Assembly (NCBI GenBank): GCA_963728895.1
Contig: CAVSLM010000001.1
Location: forward strand, 372,001 to 436,000
Direction of reading: 5' to 3'
DNA length: 64,000 bases
Origin: CAVSLM01 sp963728895
GTDB taxonomy: Bacteria > Pseudomonadota > Gammaproteobacteria > JBBQDK01
In this document: piece after piece, positions 50,510-60,665 of the stretch
Layout: each line of letters begins with the position of its first letter
Position numbering within the stretch: the stretch's first letter is position 1
The notes under the pieces: generated by a model
The model's database searches: none
What the model saw: only the letters and a program-made list of their open reading frames with translations
What the model was told of the DNA's origin: nothing
Translations under genes and position numbers: made by a program

Positions 50510-51963
50510 TGATCGACGGCCTCAAGCCCTATCCCGCGATGAAGGACTCCGGCGTGCCGTGGCTTGGGGACGTACCGGCGCACTGGGAGGTCTTGCCGAA
50601 TCGCGCTGTCTTTACCGAAGTGAAGGAGCGTGACCACCCTGAAGCGGCCATGCTTTCGGTCACGATCACCAAGGGGGTTATACGTCAGCAGGCATTGCTC
50701 GAGGGCAGCTCGAAGAAGGACAGCTCCAACCTGGACAAGTCCGCATACAAGTTCGTCCGGTCCGGTGACATCGCCTACAACAAGATGCGCGCTTGGCAGG
50801 GTGCGGTCGGGGTCTCCCAGTACGAGGGAATCGTCAGCCCGGCGTACGTCGTGCAGCGTCCTCGCGAAAGTGCGGCTCCCCGCTACCTGCACTACCTGCT
50901 TCGGACCCCGACCTTCGCCAAAGAGGCCGAGCGGTGGTCTTACGGCATCACCTCGGACATGTGGAGCCTACGGCCTGAGCACTTCAAGATGATCTACTCG
51001 TGCCTTCCGCCGCTCCCCGAACAAGCCGCCATCGTCCGCTTCCTCGACTATGCCGACCGGCGGATCCGGCGGTACATCCGCGCCAAGCAGAAGCTGATCA
51101 AGCTGCTGGAGGAGCAGAAGCAGGCCATCGTCCACCGCGCCGTCACCCGCGGCCTCGACGCCAACGTCCGGCTCAAGCCCTCCGGCGTGGACTGGCTGGG
51201 GGAGGTGCCGGAGCATTGGGAGGTGGTAATTCTCGGTCGCGGGTTGACAGCCATCGGTCAGGGTTGGAGCCCTGTGGCAGCCGAAGGAAACATCTCACCG
51301 GATCAATGGGCCGTGCTTACTCTCTCATCAGTCAGGAGAGGACGCTTCAATCCCGACGCGATCAAACCCGTCTCAGAATCGGCGAAGATTCCTGCGGGGA
51401 TCGAGGTCTGCGACGGAGACATCTTACTGACTCGATCGAATACACGCGAACTTGTGGGTGATGCCTGCATCGCGGCCGGAGCGCGACCGAAGACGGTGAT
51501 GTGCGATCTTATCTATCGGTTGACCCCCGATGCGCGTCGCTTTGAGTCGACCTACCTGATGTACCAGTTGCTCAGTCGAGTAGGTCGCCGGCAGATCGAG
51601 CAAGACGCGCGCGGTTCCAGTGATACTATGCCTAAGATCAGCCAGCGCCATATTCGTTCTTGGCGTGTCCTCTGCCCGCCGCTGGATGAACAGCGGTACA
51701 TATCTGCCTTCATTGTCAGCGAGTCCGATCGGGTCAACGCAACCGTTGACCGCGCGCAGCGAGAAATCGCCCTCCTCCGCGAATACCGCACCCGCCTGAT
51801 CGCCGACGTGGTCACCGGCAAGCTCGACGTGCGGGAAGCGGCGGCGCGGCTGCCGGATGAGGCCCAGGAGCCGGAACCGCTCGACGAAGCGGCTGCCGAG
51901 GCCGACGGCGACGAAGCCTTGGCCGACGATGCCGACCCCGCAGCGGAGGAGGCGGAGGCGTGA
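50509..51963 (+). CDS. hsdS: Type I restriction-modification specificity subunit
   Basis: 484 residues from ATG 50509, overlapping the DUF262 stop. Two similar halves each start with the conserved block before a target-recognition domain: LKPYPAMKDSGVPWLGDVPA, and LKPSGVDWLGEVPEHWE near residue 225. The central conserved helix (FLDYADRRIRRYIRAKQKL) and the C-terminal helix (VDRAQREIALLREYRTRLIA) are present. The last 35 or so residues are very acidic. The protein sets the DNA target for HsdM and HsdR. Unlike its neighbours it has no frame breaks. Confidence 0.93.
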   Translation: MIDGLKPYPAMKDSGVPWLGDVPAHWEVLPNRAVFTEVKERDHPEAAMLSVTITKGVIRQQALLEGSSKKDSSNLDKSAYKFVRSGDIAYNKMRAWQGAVGVSQYEGIVSPAYVVQRPRESAAPRYLHYLLRTPTFAKEAERWSYGITSDMWSLRPEHFKMIYSCLPPLPEQAAIVRFLDYADRRIRRYIRAKQKLIKLLEEQKQAIVHRAVTRGLDANVRLKPSGVDWLGEVPEHWEVVILGRGLTAIGQGWSPVAAEGNISPDQWAVLTLSSVRRGRFNPDAIKPVSESAKIPAGIEVCDGDILLTRSNTRELVGDACIAAGARPKTVMCDLIYRLTPDARRFESTYLMYQLLSRVGRRQIEQDARGSSDTMPKISQRHIRSWRVLCPPLDEQRYISAFIVSESDRVNATVDRAQREIALLREYRTRLIADVVTGKLDVREAAARLPDEAQEPEPLDEAAAEADGDEALADDADPAAEEAEA

Positions 51964-51977
51964 GAGAAGCGGGCGCG

Positions 51978-52318
51978 ATGCTGGGCGGCGAGATCGCGGT
52001 CTACCAGGCCGCGGACGGCGCGGTGCGGGTCGAGGCGCGGCTGGAGCGCGACACGGTGTGGCTGACGCAGGCGCAGATGGCGGGGCTGTTCGGGCGCGAA
52101 CGCTCAGTCATCACCAAGCACGTCCGCAACGTGTTTCGGGAGGGGAACTGGCGGAAGAGCGCAATGTGCAAAATTTGCACATTGCCGGTTCGGACAAGCC
52201 GGTCGGCCTCTTCAGCCTGAACGTGATCATCTCGGTCGGCTACCGGGTCAAGTCGCTGCGCGGCACGCAATTCCGCATTGGAGCGACGCACGTGCCGCGC
52301 GAGCTAGACCAACCATAA
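51978..52318 (+). pseudogene. RhuM-family protein fragment
   Basis: The start (ATG 51978, or GTG 51960 overlapping the hsdS stop) reads GEIAVYQAADGAVRVEARL and DTVWLTQAQMAGLFGRERSV, typical of RhuM-family proteins. One missing G near 52153 shifts the frame, after which NVIISVGYRVKSLRGTQFRI continues the family. The rest of the protein, normally over 300 residues, is absent. RhuM-type genes often accompany type I systems. Confidence 0.75.
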
Positions 52319-52400
52319 GGCCGCTCACCACTGCGCATTGCAAGACCTGTCTGGCGAACGCTTCGCTTGGAATTATCGCCGAGGTAGCGGAGGCAACCGC

Positions 52401-53050
52401 ATGACTGTGCCGGCGCAGCCGAAGCTTTATCACATCGCCCACGTGGATCGCTTGACATCGATCGTGGCCGACCAGTGGATCTGGTGCGACCGGGAGGTTG
52501 TGCGCCGTGCGCCGCCGGGCACCACGATCGGAATGAGCGATAATAAGAGCGCCGCCGGCTCCAGGAGCTGGCTGCTGAGCAGTCATCCTGATCTGCATGT
52601 GGGCGACTGCATGCCCTTCTATTTCTGCCCGCGATCGGTGATGCTCTACCTGGTTTACAGGGCAATTACCCGGGGCTTTCTTACCGGGGTGGCCAGGGTC
52701 CATCGTTCATTTGAGGCGGACCTGATCGAAACGGTGGAATGGGCCGACGCCCAGCGGCGCCGGTTGCCCTTCACCCTGTCGAATGCGGGGGCTCTATTAT
52801 TTCGAGGATCGCTGCGGCCTTGAGCACCTTGGCGAAATCGACTGGGACGCTGTTGCGGCGACGCGACTGCAAAGCTGGCAAGGAAGGCAAGCAGGCCGAA
52901 TTCTTGTTGCAAGAGGGGCTTTCCCGTGGCAATCTGGTCGAGCGTATAGGCGTGCGAATCCGGAACGATCTTAGAGCGGGTTGACGGGACGCGTGCCGGC
53001 GAACGGGCATCGGCCGGCAGTCGAGATCCGCGCCGGACTGGTATTACTAA
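52401..53050 (+). pseudogene. darT: DarT-type DNA ADP-ribosyltransferase toxin, frameshifted
   Basis: ATG 52401 with GGAGG 8 bases upstream. The first 130 residues match DarT (DUF4433): YHIAHVDRLTSIVADQWIW, GTTIGMSDNK, PDLHVGDCMPFYFCPRSVML. Frame breaks follow near 52795, 52865 and 53033. Other frames supply EHLGEIDWDAVAAT, KEGKQAEFLLQ with the expected catalytic Glu, LVERIGV, and an end HRPAVEIRA then DWYY before TAA 53048-53050. DarT adds ADP-ribose to thymidines in single-stranded DNA. The stop overlaps a possible darG start (TAATG). Active protein cannot be made from the sequence as given. Confidence 0.82.
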
Positions 53051-53064
53051 TGGCGGATCGAGCC

Positions 53065-54121
53065 ATGATCGAGTACAGCAGCGGTGACATCCTGAAGGGC
53101 GACGCCGAGGCCCTCGTCAATACGGTCAACTGCGTCGGCATCATGGGCCGCGGCATCGCGCTCCAATTCAAGAACGCCTTTCCCGAGAACTTCAAGGCGT
53201 ACGAGGCCGCATGCCAGCGGGAGGAGGTCCAGCCGGGGCGGATGTTCGTCTTCGAGACCGGGCAGCTCACCAACCCGCGATACATCATCAATTTCCCGAC
53301 CAAGCGCCACTGGCGCGGAAAGAGCCGCATCGAGGACATCGAGGCGGGACTTGAAGGCGCTGGTGGAGGAGATCGACGCGAGCGGATCCGCTCGATTGCG
53401 ATTCCGCCGCTCGGCAGCGGCCTCGGTGGGCTCGATTGGGCCGAAGTGCGCCCGCGCATCGAAGCGGCGTTGCGGCCGACTCAACGATATCCAGGTGATC
53501 GTCTATCGAGCCGAAGGGCGCGCCCGACGTTCGCGAGATGATGACGCATCACGCGAGGTGCCCAAGATGACGCCGGGCGCGCGGCGCTCGTGGATTGATG
53601 CATCGTTACCTCGGCGGACTGATGGACCCCTTCGTGACGCTGCTCGAAGTGCACAAGCTGATGTATTTCATGCAGGAGGCAGGCGAACCGCTGCGGCTCG
53701 AATACGCGCAGGCGCCCTATGGCCCCTATGCCGAGAATCTGCGCCACGTGCTGCACGCAGTCGAAGGACACCTGATCGCGGGCTATGCCGACGGCGGCGA
53801 TGCGCCGGACAAGCAGTTAAGCTCGGTGCCGGGCGCGGTGCGGACGCACCGCGTTTCTCGGCGAACACGACACCCGCGCGCGGTTCGACCGGGTGTGCGG
53901 AACTGGTGGAAGGGTTCGAGACGCCCTTCGGTCTGGAGCTGCTCTCGACCGTGCACTGGGTCAGGCAGCACGAAACCCGTGACGTACGCGTCAGATGAGG
54001 TGGCTGGCACCTACGCCTGGAATGAGCGCAAGCGGCGTTTCACACCGCGCCAGATCGTCTTGCCTCGACATGTGGTGACGCGGGGCTGGCTGCCGGCTCC
54101 CGAGCAGCCGTCAGGGCGTGA
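53065..54121 (+). pseudogene. darG: DarG-type macrodomain antitoxin, frameshifted
   Basis: ATG 53065 (or 53050). The macrodomain is clear: MIEYSSGDILKGDAEALVNT, NCVGIMGRGIALQFKNAFPE, NFPTKRHWRGKSRIEDIEAG, SIAIPPLGSGLGGLDW. It removes ADP-ribose from DNA and so reverses DarT. The frame breaks near 53353 and 53480. A C-terminal domain continues in other frames (LLEVHKLMYFMQEAGEPLRL, APYGPYAENLRHVLHAVEGH, YAWNERKRRFTPRQI), as in full DarG. The end near 54121 is approximate. The paired order darT-darG is the standard one. Confidence 0.82.
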
Positions 54122-57100
54122 ACCGACCGACACCAGGAGCGCGGCCTCGAACGGCTGATCGTACGGCGCTTGACCGGCCGCCCTGCGTCCGGCTCGGCCG
54201 ACGTGTCGCGGAGCGCCCGGCGACTGCGCCGCCGGCTGGGATCTGCGGGGACGCGGAGGACTACGACCGCGAGTACTGCGTCGACCTGCCCAGCTCCCGG
54301 CCTTCCTGCAGCGCGACGCAGCCCGAGGTGTGCCGAGGCGCTCGAGCTCGGCCAGGACGGGCCGACGCGGCGCAAGTTCCTGGCCCGCCTGCAAGGGGAG
54401 ATCACCAAGCGCGGCGTGATCGACGTGCTGCGCCATGGGATCAAGCACGGGCCGCATCAGGTCGATCTGTTCTACGGCACGCCCTCGCCGGGCAACGCCA
54501 AGGCCGCGGAGCGCTACGCCGCCAACCGCTTCAGCGTCACCCGCCAGCTTCGCTACAGCCGCGACGAGACGCAGCGCGCGCTCGACCTGTGCCTGTTCAT
54601 CAACGGCCTGCCCGTCGCCACCTTCGAGCTGAAGAACAGCCTGACCAAGCAGACGGTCGAGGACGCCGTCGCAGCAATACAAGCGCGACCGCGACCCGCG
54701 CGAGATGCTGTTCCAGTTCGGCCGCTGCGTGGTGCATTTCGCCGTGGACGACCACGAAGTGCGCATGTGCACGCAGCTCAAGGGCAAGGGCTCGTGGTTC
54801 CTGCCCTTCAACCAGGGCTGGAACGACGGCGCGGGCAATCCGCCCAACCCGGACGGCCTCAAGACCGACTACCTGTGGAAGCGCATCCTGACGCGCGCGG
54901 GCTGACGGACATCCTGGAGAACTACGCCCAGATCGTCGAGAAGAAGGACGAGAAGACCGGCAAGAAGAAGGCGGTGCAGATCTTCCCGCGCTACCACCAG
55001 CTCGACGTGGTGCGCAAGCTGCTGGCCGACGCGCAGGCGAACGGCGCGGGCCAGCGCTACCTGATCCAGCATTCGGCGGGCAGCGGCAAGTCGCAACTCC
55101 ATCGCCTGGCTGGCGCACCAGCTCATCGGGCTGAACAAGGACGAGCGCGACGGTCTTCGACTCGATCATCGTCGTCACCGACCGGCGCATCCTCGACAAG
55201 CAGATCCGCGACACCATCAAGCAGTTCGCCCAGGTGGGCGCCGACGGTCGGGCCACGCCGAGCACTCGGGCGACCTGCGCAGGTTCCTCGCGGAGGGCAA
55301 GAAGATCATCATCTCCACGGTGCAGAAGTTCCCGTTCATCCTCGACGAGATCGGCGGCGAGCACCGCGGCCGGAAGTTCGCCATCATCATCGACGAGGCG
55401 CACTCCAGCCAGGGCGGGCGCACCTCGGCGGCGATGCGCATGGCGCTCGTCGACGGCCGGCGCCGAGGACGAGGACGAGACGCTCGAGGACAAGATCAAC
55501 CGCCTCATGGAGGCCAGGAAGATGCTGCCCAACGCCAGCTACTTCGCCTTCACCGCCACGCCCAAGAACAAGACGCTGGAGATCTTCGGCGAGCCCGATC
55601 CGGAGGCCGACGGCAGGTCAAGCACCGGCCCTTCCACAGCTACACGATGAAGCAGGCGATCCAGGAGGGCTTCATCCTGGACGTGCTCGAGCACTACACG
55701 CCGGTCGACAGCTATTACCGGCTGGTGAAGACGGTCGAGGACGATCCCGAGTTCGACACCAAGCGGGCGCAGAAGAAGCTGCGCCGCTACGTCGAGAGCC
55801 ACGACCACGCCATCCGGCACAAGGCCGAGATCATGGTGGACCACTTCCACGAGCAGGTGATGGCGCTGAACAAGATCGGCGGCCAGGCGCGGGCGATGGT
55901 GGTGACCAGCGGCATCGAGCGGGCGATCCAGTACTTCCACGCCTTCCGCGACTACCTCAGCGAGCGCAAGAGCCCGCTACAAGGCCATCGTCGCCTTCTC
56001 CGGCGAGCACGAGTACGGCGGCGCGAAGGTGACCGAGGCGACGCTGAACGGCTTCCCGTCGCAACGAGATCGCCGACCGGATCCAGGAGGACCCGTACCG
56101 CTTCCTGATCTGCGCCGACAAGTTCCAGACCGGCTACGACGAGCCGCTGCTGCACACGATGTACGTGGACAAGGTGCTGTCGGGCATCAAGGCGGTGCAG
56201 ACGCTGTCGCGGCTGAACCGCGCGCACCCGAAGAAGCACGACGTCTTCGTGCTCGACTTCATGAACGACGCCGACACGATCCAGCAGGCGTTCGCCGACT
56301 ACTACCGCACGACGATCCTCAGCGAGGAGACCGACCCGAACAAGCTGCACGACCTGAAGGCGGCGCTGGACGGCTACCAGGTCTATGCGCCGGAGCAGAT
56401 CGACGAGCTGGTGGAGCTGTATCTCGGCGGCGCCGACCGCGACCGGCTCGACCCGATCCTCGACGCCTGCGTGGCCGTCTACCAGCGAGCAGCTCGACGA
56501 GGACGGCCAGGTGGACTTCAAGGGCAAGGCCAAGGCGTTCGTCCGCACCTACGGCTTCCTCGCGTCGATCCTGCCCGTACACGAACGCCGAGTGGGAGAA
56601 GCTCTCGATCTTCCTGAACTTCCTCATCCCGAAGCTGCCGGCGCCGAAGGAGGAGGACCTGTCGAAGGGCATCCTCGAAGCGATCGACATGGACAGCTAC
56701 CGCGTCGAGAAGCAGGCGGCGATGCAAGATCCAGCTGCCCGACGCGGACGCGGAGATCGAGCCGGTGCCGACGAGCGGCGGCGGGCCACAAGCCCGAGCC
56801 GGAGCTGGACCGGCTCTCGCAACATCCTCAAGACCTTCAACGACCAGTTCGGCAACATCTCGTGGACCGACGCCGACCGGGTGCACAAGCTGATCACCGA
56901 GGACATCCCGAGCCGGGTCGCCGCCGACGCGGCCTACCAGAACGCCAAGAAGAACTCCGACAAGCAGAACGCCCGCATCGAGCACGACAAGGCGCTCGCG
57001 CGCGTGATGACGGCGTGCTGAAGGACGACACCGAGCTGTTCAAGCAGTTCAGGGACAACGAGTCGTTCCAGCGGTGGCTGACGGACACGGTGTTCACGGC

Positions 57101-57129
57101 TGACGTACGAAGAACAGCCGGCGGACTGA
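54118..57129 (+). pseudogene. hsdR: Type I restriction R subunit, nearly full length but with many frameshifts
   Basis: When frames are joined, the gene codes for about 1000 residues. The N-terminal nuclease core is LDLCLFINGLPVATFELKN. The helicase has Walker A in QHSAGSGKS, the DEAH-type box IIDEAHSSQGGRTS, FAFTATPKNKTLEIFG, and motif VI-like VQTLSRLNRAHP. It ends LTYEEQPAD at TGA 57127-57129. I can place 14 extra bases, all C or G, and 3 missing bases, with similarity unbroken between them. The start is uncertain because the first 200 bases are also disturbed. It would cut DNA after translocation, together with HsdM and HsdS upstream. Confidence 0.85.
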
Positions 57130-57169
57130 TGTATCTGGGCGATACTGGGGATTTGTAGCTCGTCCCGCA

Positions 57170-57776
57170 GTTTCGCGGTTTTGCACTATGGTCGACGCTG
57201 TCGCGCCTCTGACATTCATCAATGGCGCGGACACCAAGGCGGGCTCAGATGTTCAACGCTTGCCCATGGAGCTCGTTCACCTGTGGATCGGAGGGCTCGG
57301 GCGTGTCGGACAGTCAAGCCGCTGCCGTTCCCGCGCAGGAGACGGGAACGCTGGTGCAATCTGGTGGCTGCGGGAGCCCTGGGGCCGCCTGCCCCTGCTT
57401 CGCAGCGAATATCCGAGGAGGGGCGCCACGTTGGGGGTTGAAGTCACACCGACTGGCAAGGCGTTTCTAAAGTCTGAGGACGCTGCGGGTGATTCTGCGT
57501 AGGATCCATGACGCGGGTCGGCTCACCAGATGAGCAGCTTTGGTCCGCCTACCGACGGGAGGTTGCTCGTCCTTCGCATGGAGTTACAAAAGGGCAGCGG
57601 AGGCAACTTCTATTTGTCCCTGGGTGCACGTGTCAGCAAGCGGTTCGCGCGGGCGTTGGTGTCCAGTACGCTTGAGGGACGTACCTCTTTTTCACCGAAT
57701 CCTTCTGGCTGCTGGGTCTGAAGAAAATGGCGACTTTCCACGAGCTGGGCCACCAGGTCTGGGACTGGTGGTCTGA
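57170..57776 (+). pseudogene. ImmA/IrrE-type metallopeptidase antitoxin fragment, frameshifted
   Basis: Joined from several frames, this reads LTFINGADTKA, a zinc motif HELVHLWIG (HExxH), SGVSDSQAAAVPAQE, RWCNLVAAE, then GGNFYLSLGARVSKRFARAL, VSSTLEGRTSF and MATFHELGH, ending at TGA 57774-57776. This is the C-terminal two thirds of an ImmA/IrrE family protein. The N-terminal helix-turn-helix part expected in such antitoxins is missing; hsdR ends 40 bases before. It directly precedes a DUF4411 gene, a common toxin-antitoxin pairing. Confidence 0.7.
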
Positions 57777-57781
57777 AGGCA

Positions 57782-58283
57782 GTACCCGCTGGACGCGGAT
57801 GTGTTCATCCGAGCGGAGAACCTGCACTACGGGCTCGACTTCTGTCCGGCTTTCTGGGATTGGCTTGGGTTGCACAGAAGCTAGCGTGGCAAACTGTACA
57901 GCATCGAGCGGGTGTGGGCGACGAAGTGCAGGCGATGGCATATGAGCTGTCGGAGTGGGCGGTCCGCGCGCGGTGAGAGTTCTCTTTCTTCCGACCCGAT
58001 GCTTCGGTGTTTTTCCGGCACTTGCCGAGGTGAGCGCCTGGGCCAACAAGGTCACTACTAGCCCGCCGCCGTGAGTGCTTTCATTCAAGTGGCGGACTAC
58101 TACCTGGTCACAGGCGCGGCGGGAACCACACGGTCGTCACGCACGAGGTGCCCTCAGCCTCGATCCGCAAGATCAAGATTCCAGACGTGTGCATCGGGTT
58201 GCCAGATGAAATGCATGACCCCGTTCGAGATGTTGCGTCGGGAGTGGGCACGGTTCGTGTTGGAGTCACTGTCAGGCGGGTAG
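57782..58283 (+). pseudogene. DUF4411 PIN-like toxin, frameshifted
   Basis: The start is near 57782 and not exact. Joined frames give LDADVFIRAENLHYGLDFCP, AFWDWLG, VGDEVQAMAYELSEWAV, VSAFIQVADYYLVT, VVTHEVPSASIRKIKIPDVC and MTPFEMLRREWARFVLES, ending at TAG 58281-58283. The early Asp (LDADVFI) and later Asp (VADYYLV) are the PIN-type acidic residues. DUF4411 proteins are predicted RNases of the VapC kind, neutralised by an ImmA/IrrE partner as encoded just upstream. At least three indels separate the frames. Confidence 0.7.
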
Positions 58284-58398
58284 CGACCACCGGCTTGAGC
58301 GAAAGTCGTGCTCGCTGGAAGGAGCAGTTTCGGGGCAATAGGCTTATGTCTGGGATCACATGACCGCGCCAGTGGGCGACCTGAGACAGCCGCCCGCC

Positions 58399-59188
58399 AT
58401 GCAGGAGGATACTGTTCTGAGAACGCCGCAACCCTCTGCGAGACGCTCAAAGCGGATCTGGGCGGAGCCGTTCACTGGACGGTGCAAGGCCAATTCCAGC
58501 GAATCCGCACACCCGATCTCTACCCGGACGGCGACAACATCGAGGCGTCCTGCAAGATCCAAGGAGATGTGATCACCGTCTCCGACCTGGCCGAAACCAC
58601 GCGCTGGCTGCGACGCAGACGCTTTCGCCGCGGCGTGCGCCGAAGAACGCCGGCTGATCGAGGATGTCTGTCTGACTCACGGAGTGGAATTCTACCGTGG
58701 GGTGATTCAGGCACGATGTCGACCGGTGACGCGCTGGGAGGGTTGTAACCCGGGTGGCACAGGCTGCCTTGGGGGTTTCAGATCTTTGGTTCATGTTTCG
58801 AACACGTGCCATTGAGTCGATCACCGATGAGGTCGCCGGCTACTTGACGGAACGGCAGCTCCCCTTCGATCGCGCCGAAAGCGGGTGGGTCGTTCCGGAC
58901 GGACTTGGAACGTGGACTTCCACGTACGAGTGCCGGAGCGCAGCTCTCTGGTTTACGGCTCAGCACAGGAAATTGTTCAGCCGCTGGTTGGGTGGCGGAG
59001 CATGTGCTGGCTGCCTGGTACGACTTGAGTCATCTGGCGGTTGGGCCGGAGACAACACGCCCTGTTTCGCTTTTCGACGTACGTCCGACGTTTGGACGAA
59101 GGAGGATTTCCGTTTGTCGAGGAGATTTCCTGCTACCCATCGGTCGCGTCCGGACGAGTTCGCAGCCGTACTCCAGCAAGCGGCCTAG
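58399..59188 (+). pseudogene. DUF1828/DUF1829 protein, frameshifted
   Basis: Joined frames give ENAATLCETLKADLGGAVHW, QFQRIRTPDLYPDGDNIEAS, GDVITVSDLAETTRWLR, LIEDVCLTHGVEFYRGVIQA, and a second half VSDLWFMFRTRAIESITDEV, VAEHVLAAWYDLSHLAVG, DVWTKEDFRL and EFAAVLQQAA. This is the layout of DUF1828 with a C-terminal DUF1829 part, about 260 residues. Function is unknown; such genes are found in mobile and defence regions. Indels are needed near 58610, 58735 and 58900-59080. Confidence 0.65.
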
Positions 59189-59229
59189 AACGCCTGCGGG
59201 GGCGGTTCTGCAACCAAGGACGCCTCTCT

Positions 59230-59357
59230 GTCATGCGCTCTGGATCGTAGCCATCTCCCGTTTCGATGCCGCCTACAAGTGCATCATGCAGAGCGCCGCG
59301 GCGGCGCTGCAGTGGCGGAAATCGAGGGTCCGCCTCGGCCCGCGCTCGTGGCCCTGA
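59230..59357 (+). pseudogene. Possible HEPN-type gene fragment
   Basis: A short stretch reads ISRFDAAYKCIMQSAAAAL, which resembles the start of HEPN-like helical proteins (RFDAAYKAIMQxAxxAL). It is about 40 residues long and then loses similarity. The identification is weak. It lies before an MNT gene that has its own HEPN partner downstream. Confidence 0.3.
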
Positions 59358-59488
59358 GGCCCTTCGTGATCTTCGGCGCACCCAATGCATACCCGCCCTT
59401 GCGCGATTGCGAGCATCGTATGTTCTCAAAAGCGTGACAACCGAGGCGGTCTGAGAGCGCATCTCAGGTGCCGAGGCAGGCTTGATCG

Positions 59489-59525
59489 TTCCCAAAAGGG
59501 GAATTATCATTCCCAAAATGTGGAA
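59489..59525 (+). promoter_or_regulatory. Candidate operator: two TTCCCAAAA half-palindromes
   Basis: TTCCCAAAAGGGGAA at 59489-59503 is a near-perfect palindrome, and TTCCCAAAATGTGGAA at 59510-59525 repeats it 21 bases further, two helical turns away. It ends 18 bases before the ATG of an MNT gene that encodes an N-terminal winged helix. Autoregulation by that protein is the simplest reading. Confidence 0.5.
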
Positions 59526-59543
59526 ACTAAGTCACGAGCGGGC

Positions 59544-60173
59544 ATGGCGGATGCGCTGTTCACCAGGACGCAACGCCGAGTTCTGGGGCTGCTGTTCGGA
59601 AATCCGGACCGCAGCTACGACGCCAACGAGATCGTCCGCTTCGCCGGCACGGGCATCGGGGCGGTTCAGCGCGAGCTGGAAAGGCTGGCGGCCGCGCGCC
59701 TTGTAGTCGTGACGAAGCGGGGAAACCAGAAGCACCATCAGGCGAATCGGGAAGCGCATTTCGAGGAGCTGCGCAGCATCGCCCTGAAGACCTTCGGTGT
59801 GGCGGACTACTTGCGAGATGCATTGGCGCCGCTTTCGGAGCACATCCATGCCGCTTCCACCTTTGGGTCGTTGGCGAAGGGAACGGACACCGCCGGCAGC
59901 GACGGGGATGTCATGATCGTCAGCGATGATCTGTCCTTTCCTGACGTCATTCAGACCCTGGCAAAGGTGGGAGCGCAATCGGGCGCGCGATCTACCTGTC
60001 CGTCTACAAGCGAAGCGAGTGGCAGCGAAAAATCGGCCGAAGCGGGGGGATTCCTTCAGCGGGTAACGGAGCAACCGAGAATTCATCTGATTGGATCGGA
60101 CGATGACCTCCTCGAATCTGGAGAATTGGGCATGGATCGGCAAACTCAAGAAGGAGAGGGTCAGCCAGGCTGA
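59544..60173 (+). CDS. Winged-helix MNT nucleotidyltransferase antitoxin
   Basis: 209 residues from ATG 59544. An N-terminal winged helix (TQRRVLGLLFGNPDRSYDAN, GAVQRELERLAAARLVVV) precedes a minimal nucleotidyltransferase with GSLAKGTDTAGSDGDVMIV, the GS and DxD motif. From about 59971 to 60040 the sequence is out of frame; the other frame there gives AIGRAIYLSVYKRSEWQRKI, and two opposite indels cancel. So the protein as written has about 23 wrong residues but a normal end. MNT proteins silence HEPN toxins, often by adenylylation. A HEPN gene overlaps its 3' end. Confidence 0.72.
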   Translation: MADALFTRTQRRVLGLLFGNPDRSYDANEIVRFAGTGIGAVQRELERLAAARLVVVTKRGNQKHHQANREAHFEELRSIALKTFGVADYLRDALAPLSEHIHAASTFGSLAKGTDTAGSDGDVMIVSDDLSFPDVIQTLAKVGAQSGARSTCPSTSEASGSEKSAEAGGFLQRVTEQPRIHLIGSDDDLLESGELGMDRQTQEGEGQPG

Positions 60174-60477
60174 GTTTGATGGCCTGCTAAGTCGGGCCGG
60201 TTGGCTCGCGGATGCGCACACCTTCGCTTTCCCTGCAAAGCCGATCGACCTCGCCGACAACGCCTTGCACGCGCTGGCGCTCGCTGCCCTGCGTTGGGAT
60301 GGATACCGTTCCGAGACCCGCTACCTTGTGTTTTAGTGTCTGGAACAGACCTGGGGCCTGGGGCCGGAGCTACGGCGAGTCTTGGCGTTTGGCCATTACC
60401 GCCGCAATCAGGCTGAGTATCAGGGAGCGCTGAATGCGGAGGAGCAGTTGATCTCCGATCCGATCCGGGTCACCTAA
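60103..60477 (+). pseudogene. HEPN-type toxin with an internal amber stop
   Basis: ATG 60103 lies inside the MNT gene. The frame reads GKLKKERVSQAEFDGLLSRA, then LADNALHALALAALRWDGYR and SETRYLVF, and hits TAG at 60334-60336. The same frame continues CLEQTWGLGPELRRVLAFGH, then YRRNQAEYQGALNAEEQL to TAA 60477. One base (CAG to TAG) would explain the stop. The whole, 124 codons, has the helical look of HEPN toxins paired with MNT genes. The RRNQAEY stretch sits where such proteins carry their RNase motif, but the usual His is not present. Confidence 0.62.
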
Positions 60478-60515
60478 ACGGTTTCCGGGAAAATCGCCCG
60501 ATTGGGAAATGTCCC

Positions 60516-60665
60516 ATGACCACGACGGAAATTGTCCAGAAGCTCTGGAACGAACTCAACGTCCTGCGCGACGACGCATGTCGACGGCGACTATATCGAG
60601 CAGCTCACCTATCTCCTGTTCCTGAAGATGGGCGACGAGCGCACCCGGGTCGCCGTACCAGCGGA
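60516..60665 (+). pseudogene. Start of a second hsdM, truncated
   Basis: ATG 60516 reads MTTTEIVQKLWNELNVLRDD, then in the next frame YIEQLTYLLFLKMGDERTRV. This is the N-terminal helical domain of another HsdM type, different from the intact one at 44569. Similarity ends near 60665. Confidence 0.65.

Noticed and set aside
57188..57502. 104-residue open frame read as a separate hypothetical gene
   Set aside because: Its start encodes part of the ImmA/IrrE protein in frame, and the rest of that family continues in the other two frames, so it is one broken gene.
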